From the NCBI GenBank assembly GCA_965250025.1, contig OZ252283.1:1860001-1924000 (forward strand): a stretch of 64,000 nucleotides of DNA, written 5' to 3'. Shown here one piece after another: positions 26,894-36,679 of the stretch. This stretch comes from CBDDLD01 sp965250025. GTDB taxonomy: Bacteria; Bacteroidota; Bacteroidia; Flavobacteriales; Flavobacteriaceae. The stretch's first letter is position 1, and each line of letters opens with the position of its first letter. A model generated the notes under the pieces. It searched no databases. It worked only from the letters and a program-made list of their open reading frames with translations, and had not been told where the DNA came from. The position numbers and the translations under genes are program-made.

Positions 26894-28873
26894 CTATTCC
26901 TCTTTTAGTTGTTTCATGTGATCTTTAGCAAATTTCACCAATCGCCAATTGTGATGAGATCTTGCATTTTCAAGATTTCGTCTACATTGTGTATTACATG
27001 CTTTAATAAGATCAATATAATAAAATGCATTTAACCGTAATTCTGCGGAATAATCTTCAGACGTGTAATTGATAAGCTCATCATAGATTTTTTGCTTATC
27101 TCCGGGTTCGTATTCAGGAGTGTTCAAATGCAACACCAACCATAACAACCTGACATTAAGATCACCAAACCCTTTAATGTCCTTTGTAACATCAAGATAC
27201 GCTTCTCTGTTTTCGGGAAAATTAACCCATAAATTATATAACGCGTATTCTTTAGTGAGGTAAGAGTCATCATTTAAAAGTGTTTCATAGGCTGATCTTA
27301 AGTCTTGCGGTATTTTAGTAAGATATTGTGCAATTGCCTGACGCACTTTAACACTACTCCTAAAGACATCTTTATTAACCAATTCAGGCATTTGCGATAT
27401 GACTTTTACCTTAGCCTCATCCGATACACCATATTTTAAGTACTCCGTACATTTTGAATTTCTAGCTTCACAATCCACCATAAGAAACTCCTGGATAAAC
27501 GTAGAATGTGTTTTTAGTAAATGCATCGCATCTTCATAAGGAAATGTTTTATTGAGCAGCCACTTTCGCTTAAAGTCAATTAGATCTTGTTTTGATTGCC
27601 ATACGACTTCCTTCAAAAAATCATCGGTATTAACATTACCGAATTGATGTTGTTCCAAATACGATTTTACAGCTGCTTTGAATGCTTTACCTCCTATTTT
27701 AAGGCGTAATGCATACAATACCCATGCACCGCGCTGATAAAAAGTAAGACTACTGGATTTAGGGTCTAACAATGATGTCCCTTGTCCCAGCTTATCTTGT
27801 TGCCAGAGTTGTTGTGCAGACTCGTAGAGTTTATAATCAAAATAATCGGCTCCAAAAATATGCCGTTCTGCCCGCAATGCATAATACGTAGCAAATCCTT
27901 CTTGTAACCAATGATGCACTCCCGAGGTTGCCGTAACCATATCTCCAAACCATTGGTGCGCCAACTCATGGGCATTAACATTTACATAATTCTTATCATT
28001 AAACCCCACAGCATCTACAACATAAGCATCAGAAAACAATGTTAAACTGGTATTTTCCATGCCTGCATATAAAAAATCATGAACCGGAGCCTGTTTGTAA
28101 TTTTGCCACGGGTAAGGCACACCAATCTCTTTTTCCAAGAGATCAAACATACGTTTAGAATAGCGATAGGTAGGCTCTGCTTTGAGTGTATCTTCCGGAT
28201 AATAATACATTTCAAGAGGAATTCCGCTTGCCGAGTATATCTTGTTTTTCCTATACTTCCCAATAGCTAATGCCACCAAATAACTGGACATAGGTTGCTT
28301 CATATCATATTTCCATACGGTAACACTGTCTTTCACCACTTTATCTACCAATCGCCCATTAGCCAAAACCTCATACCCGTTTTGATATTCCACGCTCAGA
28401 TCAAACACCACTTTTTCATTAACATCATCAAAACTTGGTAACCAATTACTGGTGTACTTACCCTGTCCTTGCGTCCATATTTGCACATCGCCTTGGCGTT
28501 TAACAAAATACAGCGCCTTCTTTGGTGTAGCCTCATAAGTAAAAAACAACTTATAGGATTCATTTTTAACGAAATCCGACTTAATAACCAGCTTAGAACC
28601 GTCATAGAAGTGTTCATACATAACACTATCTTTATAAGCTTGTTTAAGCCGCACCTCATTAAAGGTCATAGTTCTGGCATCTATGACAATAGAATCCACA
28701 GGCTTTTTAATCTTAAAGTCATATACGCCATTACCTAATACTTTAGACGCATTCACATCAAAGCTAATAGCAGCATCCAATGTTATAAAATCCACATAAT
28801 CGGTCTGTTGTGCTCTACTTACAGCACACAAAAGCATAAAAAAACAAATACTAAAAAATCGCATATTACACAT
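26894..28873 (-). CDS. Exported M1 family aminopeptidase
   Basis: A 659-residue exported gluzincin. A signal peptide ends near residue 22 (SRAQQ); the start could equally be the inner ATG at 28864 (MRFFSIC). The substrate motif GMEN lies at residues 271-274 and the zinc site HELAHQ at 302-307, with the third ligand Glu325 in WLQEGFATYY. The C-terminal 300 residues are helical repeats. It removes N-terminal amino acids from peptides in the periplasm. It is operonic with the patatin gene. Confidence 0.94.
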   Translation of the reverse strand: MCNMRFFSICFFMLLCAVSRAQQTDYVDFITLDAAISFDVNASKVLGNGVYDFKIKKPVDSIVIDARTMTFNEVRLKQAYKDSVMYEHFYDGSKLVIKSDFVKNESYKLFFTYEATPKKALYFVKRQGDVQIWTQGQGKYTSNWLPSFDDVNEKVVFDLSVEYQNGYEVLANGRLVDKVVKDSVTVWKYDMKQPMSSYLVALAIGKYRKNKIYSASGIPLEMYYYPEDTLKAEPTYRYSKRMFDLLEKEIGVPYPWQNYKQAPVHDFLYAGMENTSLTLFSDAYVVDAVGFNDKNYVNVNAHELAHQWFGDMVTATSGVHHWLQEGFATYYALRAERHIFGADYFDYKLYESAQQLWQQDKLGQGTSLLDPKSSSLTFYQRGAWVLYALRLKIGGKAFKAAVKSYLEQHQFGNVNTDDFLKEVVWQSKQDLIDFKRKWLLNKTFPYEDAMHLLKTHSTFIQEFLMVDCEARNSKCTEYLKYGVSDEAKVKVISQMPELVNKDVFRSSVKVRQAIAQYLTKIPQDLRSAYETLLNDDSYLTKEYALYNLWVNFPENREAYLDVTKDIKGFGDLNVRLLWLVLHLNTPEYEPGDKQKIYDELINYTSEDYSAELRLNAFYYIDLIKACNTQCRRNLENARSHHNWRLVKFAKDHMKQLKEE

Positions 28874-28890
28874 ATAGCAAAGCTTAAGCC

Positions 28891-28924
28891 AAAATAAAAA
28901 AAGTACGTTAAAATAACGTACTTT
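28891..28924 (-). terminator. Terminator after the PNGase F-like gene
   Basis: On the minus strand an 11-base perfect stem (AAAGTACGTTA with TAACGTACTTT) with a three-base loop is followed by a T-rich run (complement of 28891-28900). It separates the PNGase F-like gene from the M1 peptidase operon downstream. Confidence 0.88.
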
Positions 28925-28951
28925 GAAGCTCTTTATGTTTTTCGAAAATCA

Positions 28952-30667
28952 TTATTCCACAACATTAGGCTTTGTAATTGGTGTATTACTTTTCACCACC
29001 ACAAATGTAGAAATAGCATAATACGCATGTATATTATCTGCTGTGGACTGTAAATTATTAGTCCAATCTTCAAAATCATATTCAAAATCAAACGTATTGC
29101 CAGCCATTGATGTTGCAAAATGATTTACCCTTACCGGCACCGCCATTCCGGGACACCATCCTGCTCTATCCGGAGCCCAATTCCCGGCCTGAGGACTAAC
29201 AGGGTTCGTATTACAACCCAGACCTTCCATACTATGTTGGAATGCTGTTGCATTGTTGATTTTCACATCATGAGTCCTGTAACACCATTCAGCACAAGGC
29301 CTGCCATCCGGATCACTTGGTGTAGCGTGTCCCCATCCGGTAATAATAGTTCTCAAATGTGTAGATTCTGCATTTGAGGGTACACTTATGGATTTAGTCA
29401 AATCAAATGCTGAAGCATCTTCTCCATAAATCACACCTTCAAGAGAATTTTGGTTGTATTGCACCACTCTTGATATCGCATAATAAGGGTAATCCGGCGC
29501 ATCTTCAATAAAATCGAAATCTACGGTTAAGTTCCAACCATCACTACCCCAAACCTCAATGTAAGCTCTCAATTCAACATTTCCTGTTAGCAAGGACTTA
29601 AAATCCGTGACATCAATCTCAAATCCTCTGTCCAACTGGTTATTATCAATACCGTAAGGTGTTATATAGCGTCCCATTTCATACCATTCGCCAGAGTCCA
29701 CATCCCTTACCTGAACATGTGCAAAAACATCCCAAGCATTACATCCTGCTGTTGGACAATCTAATCTAACAAACATTTTCACGGTTGATATATTAGTAAC
29801 ATCATCATGCAACATGAAGCTTTGCTGTGAGGACTGACTCGCGCCACCTCCAAAGGCTAAGTGTTGTTGATCAAATGTTAGGTAATTATAACGTACAGCC
29901 AATCCTGTACCCGATAAAGCAATCTCTACATTTTCTGCATCTGTACTACTAAGGGTTAACGTTCCTGTTGTGTTTACAGCTTCAGATGGTTCAAAACGCA
30001 AATACACTAACGTGTCATCATTGGCTATAGCTGCAGGTATTTGCACTGTATCAGTAAATGCCGCATTATCTATAGAAACGGTAAAACCTTCCGTAACACT
30101 TAAAGCAATATCAGATGTAAGGTTATCACCATTAATCGTCATATTAATTGACTGAGAAACTTCACCTACATTAGTATCACTAAAGCTTAAATTATTCACT
30201 GGTACATGAATCATCGGATCAGTACTCAAACCAACACCACTCAACTGAATGGTTACTGTTGATGCCTGATCACTTTGCAGCGTTAATGTGCCGGTATTTT
30301 GCCCAATAGCATTAGTTGCCGGGGAAAATCTCACATAAACCGAAGTATTCGAAGCATTAGCATCATCTTTAGCAATACTCACTTGTCCAGAAAATGTATT
30401 ATCATTTAAAGACACTTCAAAATTTTCTGAAGCACTAATAGTCATATTAGCATTTAAGTTAGACCCTTTCACCTCAATACTCTGAGAAGCAGAGTGCTCC
30501 GAGACATTTGTAGGGTCGAACACGGCTACAGATCCTGTAACCACTATCTGCGATGCAGGTGTACCAGACCCTTCAGAAGAATCATCACCACTACAATTAA
30601 CGATAAACAATACTATTGCTATTAATGATAAGGCCTGCATGACCCTATTAAGTCGATTGATTTTCAT
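28952..30667 (-). CDS. Surface lipoprotein peptide-N-glycosidase F (PNGase F) with two N-terminal Ig-like domains
   Basis: A 571-residue lipoprotein with its lipobox Cys at residue 25 (FIVNC) followed by an acidic SGDDSSE tail typical of surface-exported Bacteroidota lipoproteins. Residues about 40-147 and 150-257 are two Ig-like repeats (each ending in an LSGxGL motif). Residues about 262-571 are a full PNGase F: KMFV, NAWD (Asp313), IEVW (Glu371), GWGHA, CAEWCYRTH (Glu460) and NWAPDRAGWCPGMAVP. Asp313, Glu371 and Glu460 line up with catalytic D60, E118 and E206 of the flavobacterial enzyme with nearly identical spacing. It would cut N-glycans from glycoproteins at the asparagine amide, outside the cell. 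Confidence 0.92.
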   Translation of the reverse strand: MKINRLNRVMQALSLIAIVLFIVNCSGDDSSEGSGTPASQIVVTGSVAVFDPTNVSEHSASQSIEVKGSNLNANMTISASENFEVSLNDNTFSGQVSIAKDDANASNTSVYVRFSPATNAIGQNTGTLTLQSDQASTVTIQLSGVGLSTDPMIHVPVNNLSFSDTNVGEVSQSINMTINGDNLTSDIALSVTEGFTVSIDNAAFTDTVQIPAAIANDDTLVYLRFEPSEAVNTTGTLTLSSTDAENVEIALSGTGLAVRYNYLTFDQQHLAFGGGASQSSQQSFMLHDDVTNISTVKMFVRLDCPTAGCNAWDVFAHVQVRDVDSGEWYEMGRYITPYGIDNNQLDRGFEIDVTDFKSLLTGNVELRAYIEVWGSDGWNLTVDFDFIEDAPDYPYYAISRVVQYNQNSLEGVIYGEDASAFDLTKSISVPSNAESTHLRTIITGWGHATPSDPDGRPCAEWCYRTHDVKINNATAFQHSMEGLGCNTNPVSPQAGNWAPDRAGWCPGMAVPVRVNHFATSMAGNTFDFEYDFEDWTNNLQSTADNIHAYYAISTFVVVKSNTPITKPNVVE

Positions 30668-30793
30668 AGATAATTTGTATTAGATTTAGTTGTTGATTGC
30701 ATTTTTGGTTTGCACAATTTATAAAATATTAGTGTTTATTTTGCAAATCATGTATTTTAGTTTTTCATAAATACATTGTCAAGCATACAAAAA

Positions 30794-32899
30794 ATGACCC
30801 ACCCTTCACTTCAAACCCCTATTGATTACCTAAAAGGTGTAGGACCTAATCGTGCGGACTTATTGAAGAGTGAACTTGGCATACATACCTATCAGGATCT
30901 TATTAATTTATTCCCCAATCGTTATATTGACAGAACTCGGTATTATAAAATCAAAGAACTACAAAGAAATAATTCTGAAGTACAAATTATTGGTACAATC
31001 ACTGGTTTTAGAGAAGTGGCTCAAAAACGAGGCAAGCGTCTGGTAGCTGATTTTAAAGACGATACCGGTACTATGGAGTTGGTGTGGTTTAGAGGCCAAA
31101 AATGGATCAGAGAGAGCTTAAAAGTCAACCAGCCTTATGTTATTTTTGGTCGTGTCAACTGGTATAACGGCAAATACAACATGCCTCATCCTGAATTGGA
31201 ACTGCAAACTGAGCACCAAAAAAATCTCAGGTCAGCGATGCAGGCTATTTATCCATCTACAGAAAAATTATCAAATAAGGGCATTACTAATCGTGTGATC
31301 GCCAAAATCATGCAACAGCTATTTTTGGAAACCAAAGGCCAGTTTTCCGAGACCTTATCTCAAACTTTAATAGAAGAATTAAAATTAATTTCTAAATCAG
31401 AAGCACTATTCAATATCCATTTTCCCAAGACCCAGGAGTTACTTGCTAAAGCACAATTCAGACTCAAATTTGAAGAACTATTTTACATTCAATTGCAATT
31501 GATTTTAAAAAATTTGATTCACAAATCCAAGATCAAAGGTTTCACTTTTGAAAAAGTTGGCAATTATTTCAACACGTTTTATACACAGCATTTACCCTTC
31601 AATTTGACCAATGCTCAAAAACGTGTTCTAAAAGAAATCCGATCAGATTTAGGCAGTAACGCACAAATGAATCGTCTTTTACAAGGCGATGTTGGTTCTG
31701 GCAAGACCATAGTAGCCTTTATGTCAATGCTCATGGGACTTGACAACGGTTTTCAATGCTGTTTAATGGCGCCAACTGAAATTTTGTCAGTCCAACACTA
31801 TAACGGATTAAAAGAATTATGTAAACATCTAAATATCAGTATTTCAATACTAACAGGTTCAAGTAACACTTCAAATAGAAGAGATGTCCATGAAAATTTA
31901 GAAAATGGCACTTTACAGATCTTAATAGGCACTCATGCGCTACTCGAAGATAAAGTAAAATTTAAAAATTTAGGGCTTGCGATCATTGATGAGCAACATC
32001 GTTTTGGAGTTGCACAACGCAGCAAACTTTGGAAAAAGAACACGTCCCCGCCACACATCCTGGTCATGACGGCAACACCAATTCCAAGAACCTTAGCCAT
32101 GTCTGTTTATGGTGATCTGGATATTTCGGTGATTGACGAATTACCTGCAGGAAGAAAACCTGTGAAAACAGTTCATCGCTACGACACAAATCGACTAAAA
32201 GTATTTCGGTTTATTAAGGATGAAATTGCTAAAGGCAGGCAAGTCTATATAGTATATCCATTAATTCAGGAAAGTGAAACAATGGATTATAAAGACCTCA
32301 TGGATGGTTACGAAAGTATCGTAAGAGATTTTCCTCCTCCCGATTATCAAATCTCTATAGTGCATGGTAAAATGAAACCTGCTGATAAAGACTATGAAAT
32401 GCAACGCTTTATAAAAGGCGAAACACAAATTATGGTAGCGACTACAGTTATTGAAGTTGGGGTAAACGTCCCTAATGCTTCAGTAATGATCATTGAAAGC
32501 GCTGAACGGTTTGGTTTATCACAATTACATCAATTACGAGGGCGCGTTGGACGTGGTGCTGAGCAAAGCTACTGTATTTTGATGACCAGCTATAAGCTAA
32601 GTAATGATAGTAAAACCCGTTTGGAAACCATGGTAAAGACTAACGACGGTTTTGAAATTGCAGAAGTAGACCTTAAGCTTCGTGGTCCGGGAGATATTAT
32701 GGGTACGCAACAAAGTGGTGTTTTGCACCTGAAAATTGCAGACATTGTAAAAGACAAAGCTTTATTACAACAAGCCAGACACAGTGCTAAACTAATACTT
32801 AACTTAGACCCCACATTACAATTGCCTGAACACCTCCCTATATTAAACACCTACAGGCAACTGGCGAAGTACAGAAATATCTGGAACTACATTTCATAA
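30794..32899 (+). CDS. recG: ATP-dependent DNA helicase RecG
   Basis: A 701-residue helicase. An N-terminal wedge/OB domain carries LKGVGPNRADLLKSELG and IIGTITGFREV. The motor has LLQGDVGSGKT (Walker A), APTEILSVQHY, IIDEQHRFGV (DExH-type box), MTATPIPRTLAM, TTVIEVGVNVPNASVM and QLHQLRGRVGRG. RecG reverses stalled forks and processes Holliday junctions. I take the ATG at 30794 rather than a TTG at 30776, since MTHPSLQTPIDYLKGVG gives the usual family length. Confidence 0.96.
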   Translation: MTHPSLQTPIDYLKGVGPNRADLLKSELGIHTYQDLINLFPNRYIDRTRYYKIKELQRNNSEVQIIGTITGFREVAQKRGKRLVADFKDDTGTMELVWFRGQKWIRESLKVNQPYVIFGRVNWYNGKYNMPHPELELQTEHQKNLRSAMQAIYPSTEKLSNKGITNRVIAKIMQQLFLETKGQFSETLSQTLIEELKLISKSEALFNIHFPKTQELLAKAQFRLKFEELFYIQLQLILKNLIHKSKIKGFTFEKVGNYFNTFYTQHLPFNLTNAQKRVLKEIRSDLGSNAQMNRLLQGDVGSGKTIVAFMSMLMGLDNGFQCCLMAPTEILSVQHYNGLKELCKHLNISISILTGSSNTSNRRDVHENLENGTLQILIGTHALLEDKVKFKNLGLAIIDEQHRFGVAQRSKLWKKNTSPPHILVMTATPIPRTLAMSVYGDLDISVIDELPAGRKPVKTVHRYDTNRLKVFRFIKDEIAKGRQVYIVYPLIQESETMDYKDLMDGYESIVRDFPPPDYQISIVHGKMKPADKDYEMQRFIKGETQIMVATTVIEVGVNVPNASVMIIESAERFGLSQLHQLRGRVGRGAEQSYCILMTSYKLSNDSKTRLETMVKTNDGFEIAEVDLKLRGPGDIMGTQQSGVLHLKIADIVKDKALLQQARHSAKLILNLDPTLQLPEHLPILNTYRQLAKYRNIWNYIS

Positions 32900-32900
32900 A

Positions 32901-32932
32901 AAAGGCCTGCCCCAAAAGAGCCAGACCTTCTT
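32901..32932 (+). terminator. Possible weak terminator after recG
   Basis: AAAGGCCTG and CAGACCTT can pair imperfectly with G-T and mismatch positions around a C-rich loop. The following T run is short, so termination strength is doubtful. Confidence 0.4.
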
Positions 32933-32968
32933 AAACATAAATGAACGTGTCTTGATGATTAATTATTG

Positions 32969-34060
32969 TTATTTCACCCCTAGTTCCTTGAGGTGCTTCT
33001 CTGAATTTGCTTTTACATTAGCCGGTGGGTTCAACGATAGTGATTTTTTAAAATTCTTTATCGCATTCTTTTTATCTCCCATTGTTTTATAGCATTCTCC
33101 TAAACTATCATATGCGTTCGCATTTTTAGGATTATTAGCAACATTCATTTTAAAATATTTTAACGCCCTGTCGTAGTCCTTAGCATTAAGCATTGTGTAA
33201 GCTATTCTGTTCAATTGATTGGCATTAGCCATACCTGCTGCTTCATCCATCGTCGTTCCATAAGCTTCAGTTTTACCCATCCTATTCAAGATCTGCGCTT
33301 TAATAGCAAGGTTATTAAATGTTTTTTGACTGAAAAACTGCCCAGAAATAGCACTGTCGATCCAATTAAGGGCCTCATTAAGATCACCACCATTGTTTAA
33401 TGCAAAACTGGCAGCCTGTTCCCAATTTTGACGAGAAAACCCTTTTTGGCCTTTGAATTGAGATCTGATATCATTAAGCACGATAGTCGTAACATCCACC
33501 TCAACAGTAAAAGGAATCGCTTTCTTTTCCCATACCAGAGATGCAACTGTAGCATTTGCAGTAACCGAATTAAATTCAAAAGTCAAGAGTTCATGGTGCG
33601 ATGCTGATTTAGTCTTTACAGCTGCTCTTAAGGCATCATTGGCAGGATCGTAAAAATAACTACCCCATGCATTAGTGTCTTTGGATAAAATAATAACAGC
33701 ATTGTCATCATCCTTAACTTCAATATGTAGTCCATAAGTTCCGGCAGCTAACGGTTGGCCTTCTATCTTTACATCGTGAGTAAAGCTAATAAGTGTGTTC
33801 TCATTGGCTCCAGCTCGCCATGGTGCAGCGGTAGCTGTACCAAATCCAAGATTATTCATGCCATAAGGCACCAGTTTACCCCATATTTCTCTACCATTAA
33901 CACTAGGTCTGGAATAAGTAATGGTAATATCAGTCGTCCCAACACGCTGCATTACAGAGGCCATTTGGCTTCCGCGTGGTGTATCTAATTGAGCTTCGGA
34001 AAAAGTGCTAACAGCCAGAAATGCGCATATTAACACCTTAAAGAGGTAGTTGTTCTTCAT
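32969..34060 (-). CDS. Exported DUF2911 protein with C-terminal TPR repeats
   Basis: A 363-residue protein. A signal peptide ends near FSEAQ. Residues about 25-190 are a DUF2911 domain (TPRGSQMASVMQRVGTTDITITYSRPSVNGREIWG, then PWRAGANENTLI). Residues about 215-360 hold TPR helices, the clearest being YDRALKYFKMNVANNPKNANAYDSLGECYKTMGDKKNAIKNF. The function of DUF2911 is unknown; TPRs indicate partner binding. It is a stand-alone leftward gene between recG and the VOC genes. Confidence 0.85.
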   Translation of the reverse strand: MKNNYLFKVLICAFLAVSTFSEAQLDTPRGSQMASVMQRVGTTDITITYSRPSVNGREIWGKLVPYGMNNLGFGTATAAPWRAGANENTLISFTHDVKIEGQPLAAGTYGLHIEVKDDDNAVIILSKDTNAWGSYFYDPANDALRAAVKTKSASHHELLTFEFNSVTANATVASLVWEKKAIPFTVEVDVTTIVLNDIRSQFKGQKGFSRQNWEQAASFALNNGGDLNEALNWIDSAISGQFFSQKTFNNLAIKAQILNRMGKTEAYGTTMDEAAGMANANQLNRIAYTMLNAKDYDRALKYFKMNVANNPKNANAYDSLGECYKTMGDKKNAIKNFKKSLSLNPPANVKANSEKHLKELGVK

Positions 34061-34258
34061 CTTATATTGATTTTGAGTGATTATTAGTTATTAGCAAGTT
34101 AGGCTCAAATAAAAAGCTAAAATGTTATTGTGTTGTTAAAGAAATTCTTGACTTTGTTAATTAACGTATTCTTAAGAATCTTTAACATATTCAAATTATG
34201 CATACATTTAACACCTCTAACATTACAAAGTCACCACAAAACAAATACATCAATACTC

Positions 34259-34600
34259 ATGAATGATAATCACATTAATTATATAGAGTTTACAGCTAAT
34301 GACCTTGAAGCGGTAAAAGCATTTTACATTAAAGCTTTCGGATGGACATTTACGGATTATGGTCCTAACTACACAGCATTTTCGGAAAGTGGTTTGGAAG
34401 GTGGTTTTGAACAAAGTACTACTGACGTAGTTAATGGTGCCTTGGTTGTATTGTATCATCGTGATCTGGAAACCGTAAAACAAAATATCATCAATGCAGG
34501 CGGCAAGATCTCGAAAGCTATTTTTGCTTTTCCCGGAGGGCGCAGATTTCATTTTACAGATCCTGCCGGTAATGAGCTGGCCGTTTGGTCAGATCAGTAG
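34259..34600 (+). CDS. VOC (glyoxalase-fold) family protein
   Basis: A 113-residue single VOC domain: NYIEFTANDLEAVKAFYIKAFGWTF at the N terminus and RFHFTDPAGNELAVW at the C terminus. The ATG at 34259 is chosen because the upstream open stretch is not domain-like and lacks a plausible start context. Catalytic type cannot be set; possible roles include glyoxalase, dioxygenase or antibiotic sequestration. Confidence 0.85.
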   Translation: MNDNHINYIEFTANDLEAVKAFYIKAFGWTFTDYGPNYTAFSESGLEGGFEQSTTDVVNGALVVLYHRDLETVKQNIINAGGKISKAIFAFPGGRRFHFTDPAGNELAVWSDQ

Positions 34601-34687
34601 ATTAAAAATTTAACTTTTTGATTGGTTTAAAAACACATTTTGGTTTGTACCTTTAATTAATCAAAACTCATTTAGCATGTTAAGTTA

Positions 34688-35050
34688 ATGGATACACAAT
34701 GGCTAGAGATAGTTCCTGTAATACCAAGTCAGGATATAGACCGTGATGTGGCATGGTATCAGAAACATGTTGGTTTTGAACTTTTACATAAAGACCATAT
34801 GTATGCTGTAATGAAAAGAGAAACCACACATATTCATTTACAATGGCATGCCGATACTGATGACGATCCCTTATTGGGAGGTTCTGTGATAAAGCTGTTT
34901 GTTAAACACATCACCCCAATTTTTGAGGAATTCATTGAAAGAGGAACCGTAACGTCAGATAAGTTAAGACATCACACCCCATGGCACACCAACGAGTTTG
35001 GGTTTTATGATCTTAATAATAATGCGATTTTTATTGTAGAAGACCTTTGA
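34688..35050 (+). CDS. VOC family (bleomycin resistance-like) protein
   Basis: A 120-residue single glyoxalase-fold domain: IVPVIPSQDIDRDVAWYQKHVGFELLHKDHMYAVMKRETTHIHLQWH then WHTNEFGFYDLNNNAIFIVED. This is the pattern of bleomycin/fosfomycin-resistance-like proteins that usually bind a ligand rather than catalyse a reaction. It follows the first VOC gene by 87 bases, but the two are not close paralogues. Confidence 0.8.
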   Translation: MDTQWLEIVPVIPSQDIDRDVAWYQKHVGFELLHKDHMYAVMKRETTHIHLQWHADTDDDPLLGGSVIKLFVKHITPIFEEFIERGTVTSDKLRHHTPWHTNEFGFYDLNNNAIFIVEDL

Positions 35051-35160
35051 GCTTTCACTCATTACAAGTATGGGTTTACGTATACAAGCGTCCCATTAGC
35101 TCAGTATAACTTTACAGAGAACACACAAAATGCTAGATTTGAAGAAAAATAATTAGAATT

Positions 35161-35583
35161 ATGAAAGCACTTTTAAAATTAATTCCAAACTACAAAGGTT
35201 TTAGCACCTTAACATTGATGAGCTGCTTTTTATTTGCAGCTGTAATTTGTAATCCAGTCGTTGCTCAGGAAAGTAATGCAGAAATTACAGTTAAAGGCAA
35301 AGTCATTGACGACGATGGACCATTAGCTGATGTTAATATTTTACTCAAAGACACCTATGCAGGCACAAAGACAAAACGCGATGGCACTTTCGTTTTTCCG
35401 ATAGAATTAAAACCAGGCAGTGTCCTTGTGTTTAGCTATTTAGGCTACCGTACAGAAGAAATAGAGATCACCGAAAATACTAGTTATATTGAGTTGACCA
35501 TGGCATTAGAAGACATTGATATTTTAGAAGCTGTAGAGGTAGACACACCATATCAAAGTAAACGCACCAATAAAAAACACTAA
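35161..35583 (+). CDS. Exported carboxypeptidase-regulatory-like (CarboxypepD_reg) single-domain protein
   Basis: A 140-residue protein with a signal peptide (ending near NPVVAQE) and one carboxypeptidase D regulatory-like beta-sandwich: VKGKVIDDDGPLADVNILLKDTYAGTKTKRDGTFVFP then FSYLGYRTEEIEI. In SusC-type TonB receptors this domain is the N-terminal extension, but no plug or barrel follows. It may be a free adaptor or a relic. The transglutaminase gene starts seven bases after its stop, so the pair is cotranscribed. Confidence 0.78.
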   Translation: MKALLKLIPNYKGFSTLTLMSCFLFAAVICNPVVAQESNAEITVKGKVIDDDGPLADVNILLKDTYAGTKTKRDGTFVFPIELKPGSVLVFSYLGYRTEEIEITENTSYIELTMALEDIDILEAVEVDTPYQSKRTNKKH

Positions 35584-35589
35584 TTGTTG

Positions 35590-36612
35590 ATGTCATTAGC
35601 AAATAAACTAACATTGTTAGTTGGTTTAGCATATGCATTATCGGGGCATGCACAAGTATCTGATTTTTACCCTGTCAACTTCAAGAAGGCAGATAGTATG
35701 GCGTTCTTATGCAAAAATGAAACGCTCGACAACCTACAGGAATTAGCCCAAAAGCTAACTAAAGGCCTAAATACTGATGTGGAGCGTTTTAGAGCCATCT
35801 ACAAATGGACCTGTGACAATATCGCAAACGATTATAAGCTGTATTTAAAACACAAACGCAAACGCAAGCGGTTTAAAGATGATAGCCTGAAGTTGATGCA
35901 ATGGAATGAAAACCTTAAAAATATAATATTCAAAAAGTTACGCAAGCGTCAAAAAACCATTTGTACAGGCTATGCCTATGTCATTCAACAGCTTTGCAAA
36001 CAGGTTAACATCAAGTGTACAATTATCAATGGCTATGGTCGTACCAGCACCAGTAGTACTGATGATTTTTATAGCCCAAACCATTCTTGGAATGCCGTAA
36101 GACTTAATGGCAAATGGTATTTGAATGACGCTACCTGGTCCAGTGGTTTGATTGACCCTAATACCGGAAGATTTAATTTCCAATATAATAATGGGTATTT
36201 TTTAGCGCAACCTGATTTTTTTGCGAAAACCCACTACCCTATAGATACAAGGTGGTTATTATTGGAAGGGGGTATCCCCACATTTGAAACCTTCTTGCAA
36301 GGTCCTGTCATTTACGGAAAGGCCTACAAGCATTTAGCATCTCATAATGCGCCTGTGCAAATGCACGACACTATTAAAAAAGGCGATCGTATGCATTTTA
36401 AATATCAGTTACAAACCAAAATACCTTCAGATCAAATCCGGTTATTAATAGATAATGGTAAAGACATTAATACCATCAAACCTGAATTCCTTATCGACAA
36501 TACAAATACCTTAAGCTTTAACCATCAGTTCGAAGACGCCGGATTTTACGATGTACACTTTAAAATTGCTGATGATTATATTGCAACCTATACCGTTAGA
36601 GTTGAAAACTAA
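35590..36612 (+). CDS. Exported transglutaminase-like domain protein
   Basis: A 340-residue protein starting at ATG 35590; a signal peptide ends near SGHAQ. The transglutaminase core has the Cys-His-Asp triad in CTGYAYV (Cys125), NHSWNAV (His165) and YLNDATW (Asp180). The first helix YKWTCDNIANDY resembles the family entry helix. A C-terminal beta domain follows. Bacterial members are often proteases or amidases rather than crosslinkers. It is operonic with the CarboxypepD_reg gene. Confidence 0.85.
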   Translation: MSLANKLTLLVGLAYALSGHAQVSDFYPVNFKKADSMAFLCKNETLDNLQELAQKLTKGLNTDVERFRAIYKWTCDNIANDYKLYLKHKRKRKRFKDDSLKLMQWNENLKNIIFKKLRKRQKTICTGYAYVIQQLCKQVNIKCTIINGYGRTSTSSTDDFYSPNHSWNAVRLNGKWYLNDATWSSGLIDPNTGRFNFQYNNGYFLAQPDFFAKTHYPIDTRWLLLEGGIPTFETFLQGPVIYGKAYKHLASHNAPVQMHDTIKKGDRMHFKYQLQTKIPSDQIRLLIDNGKDINTIKPEFLIDNTNTLSFNHQFEDAGFYDVHFKIADDYIATYTVRVEN

Positions 36613-36679
36613 CGCTAACTCCATAGCAATAAGGTTGTTCTAAAACGTTTATCTTAGCAGCAATCAACATCGTATCTTA

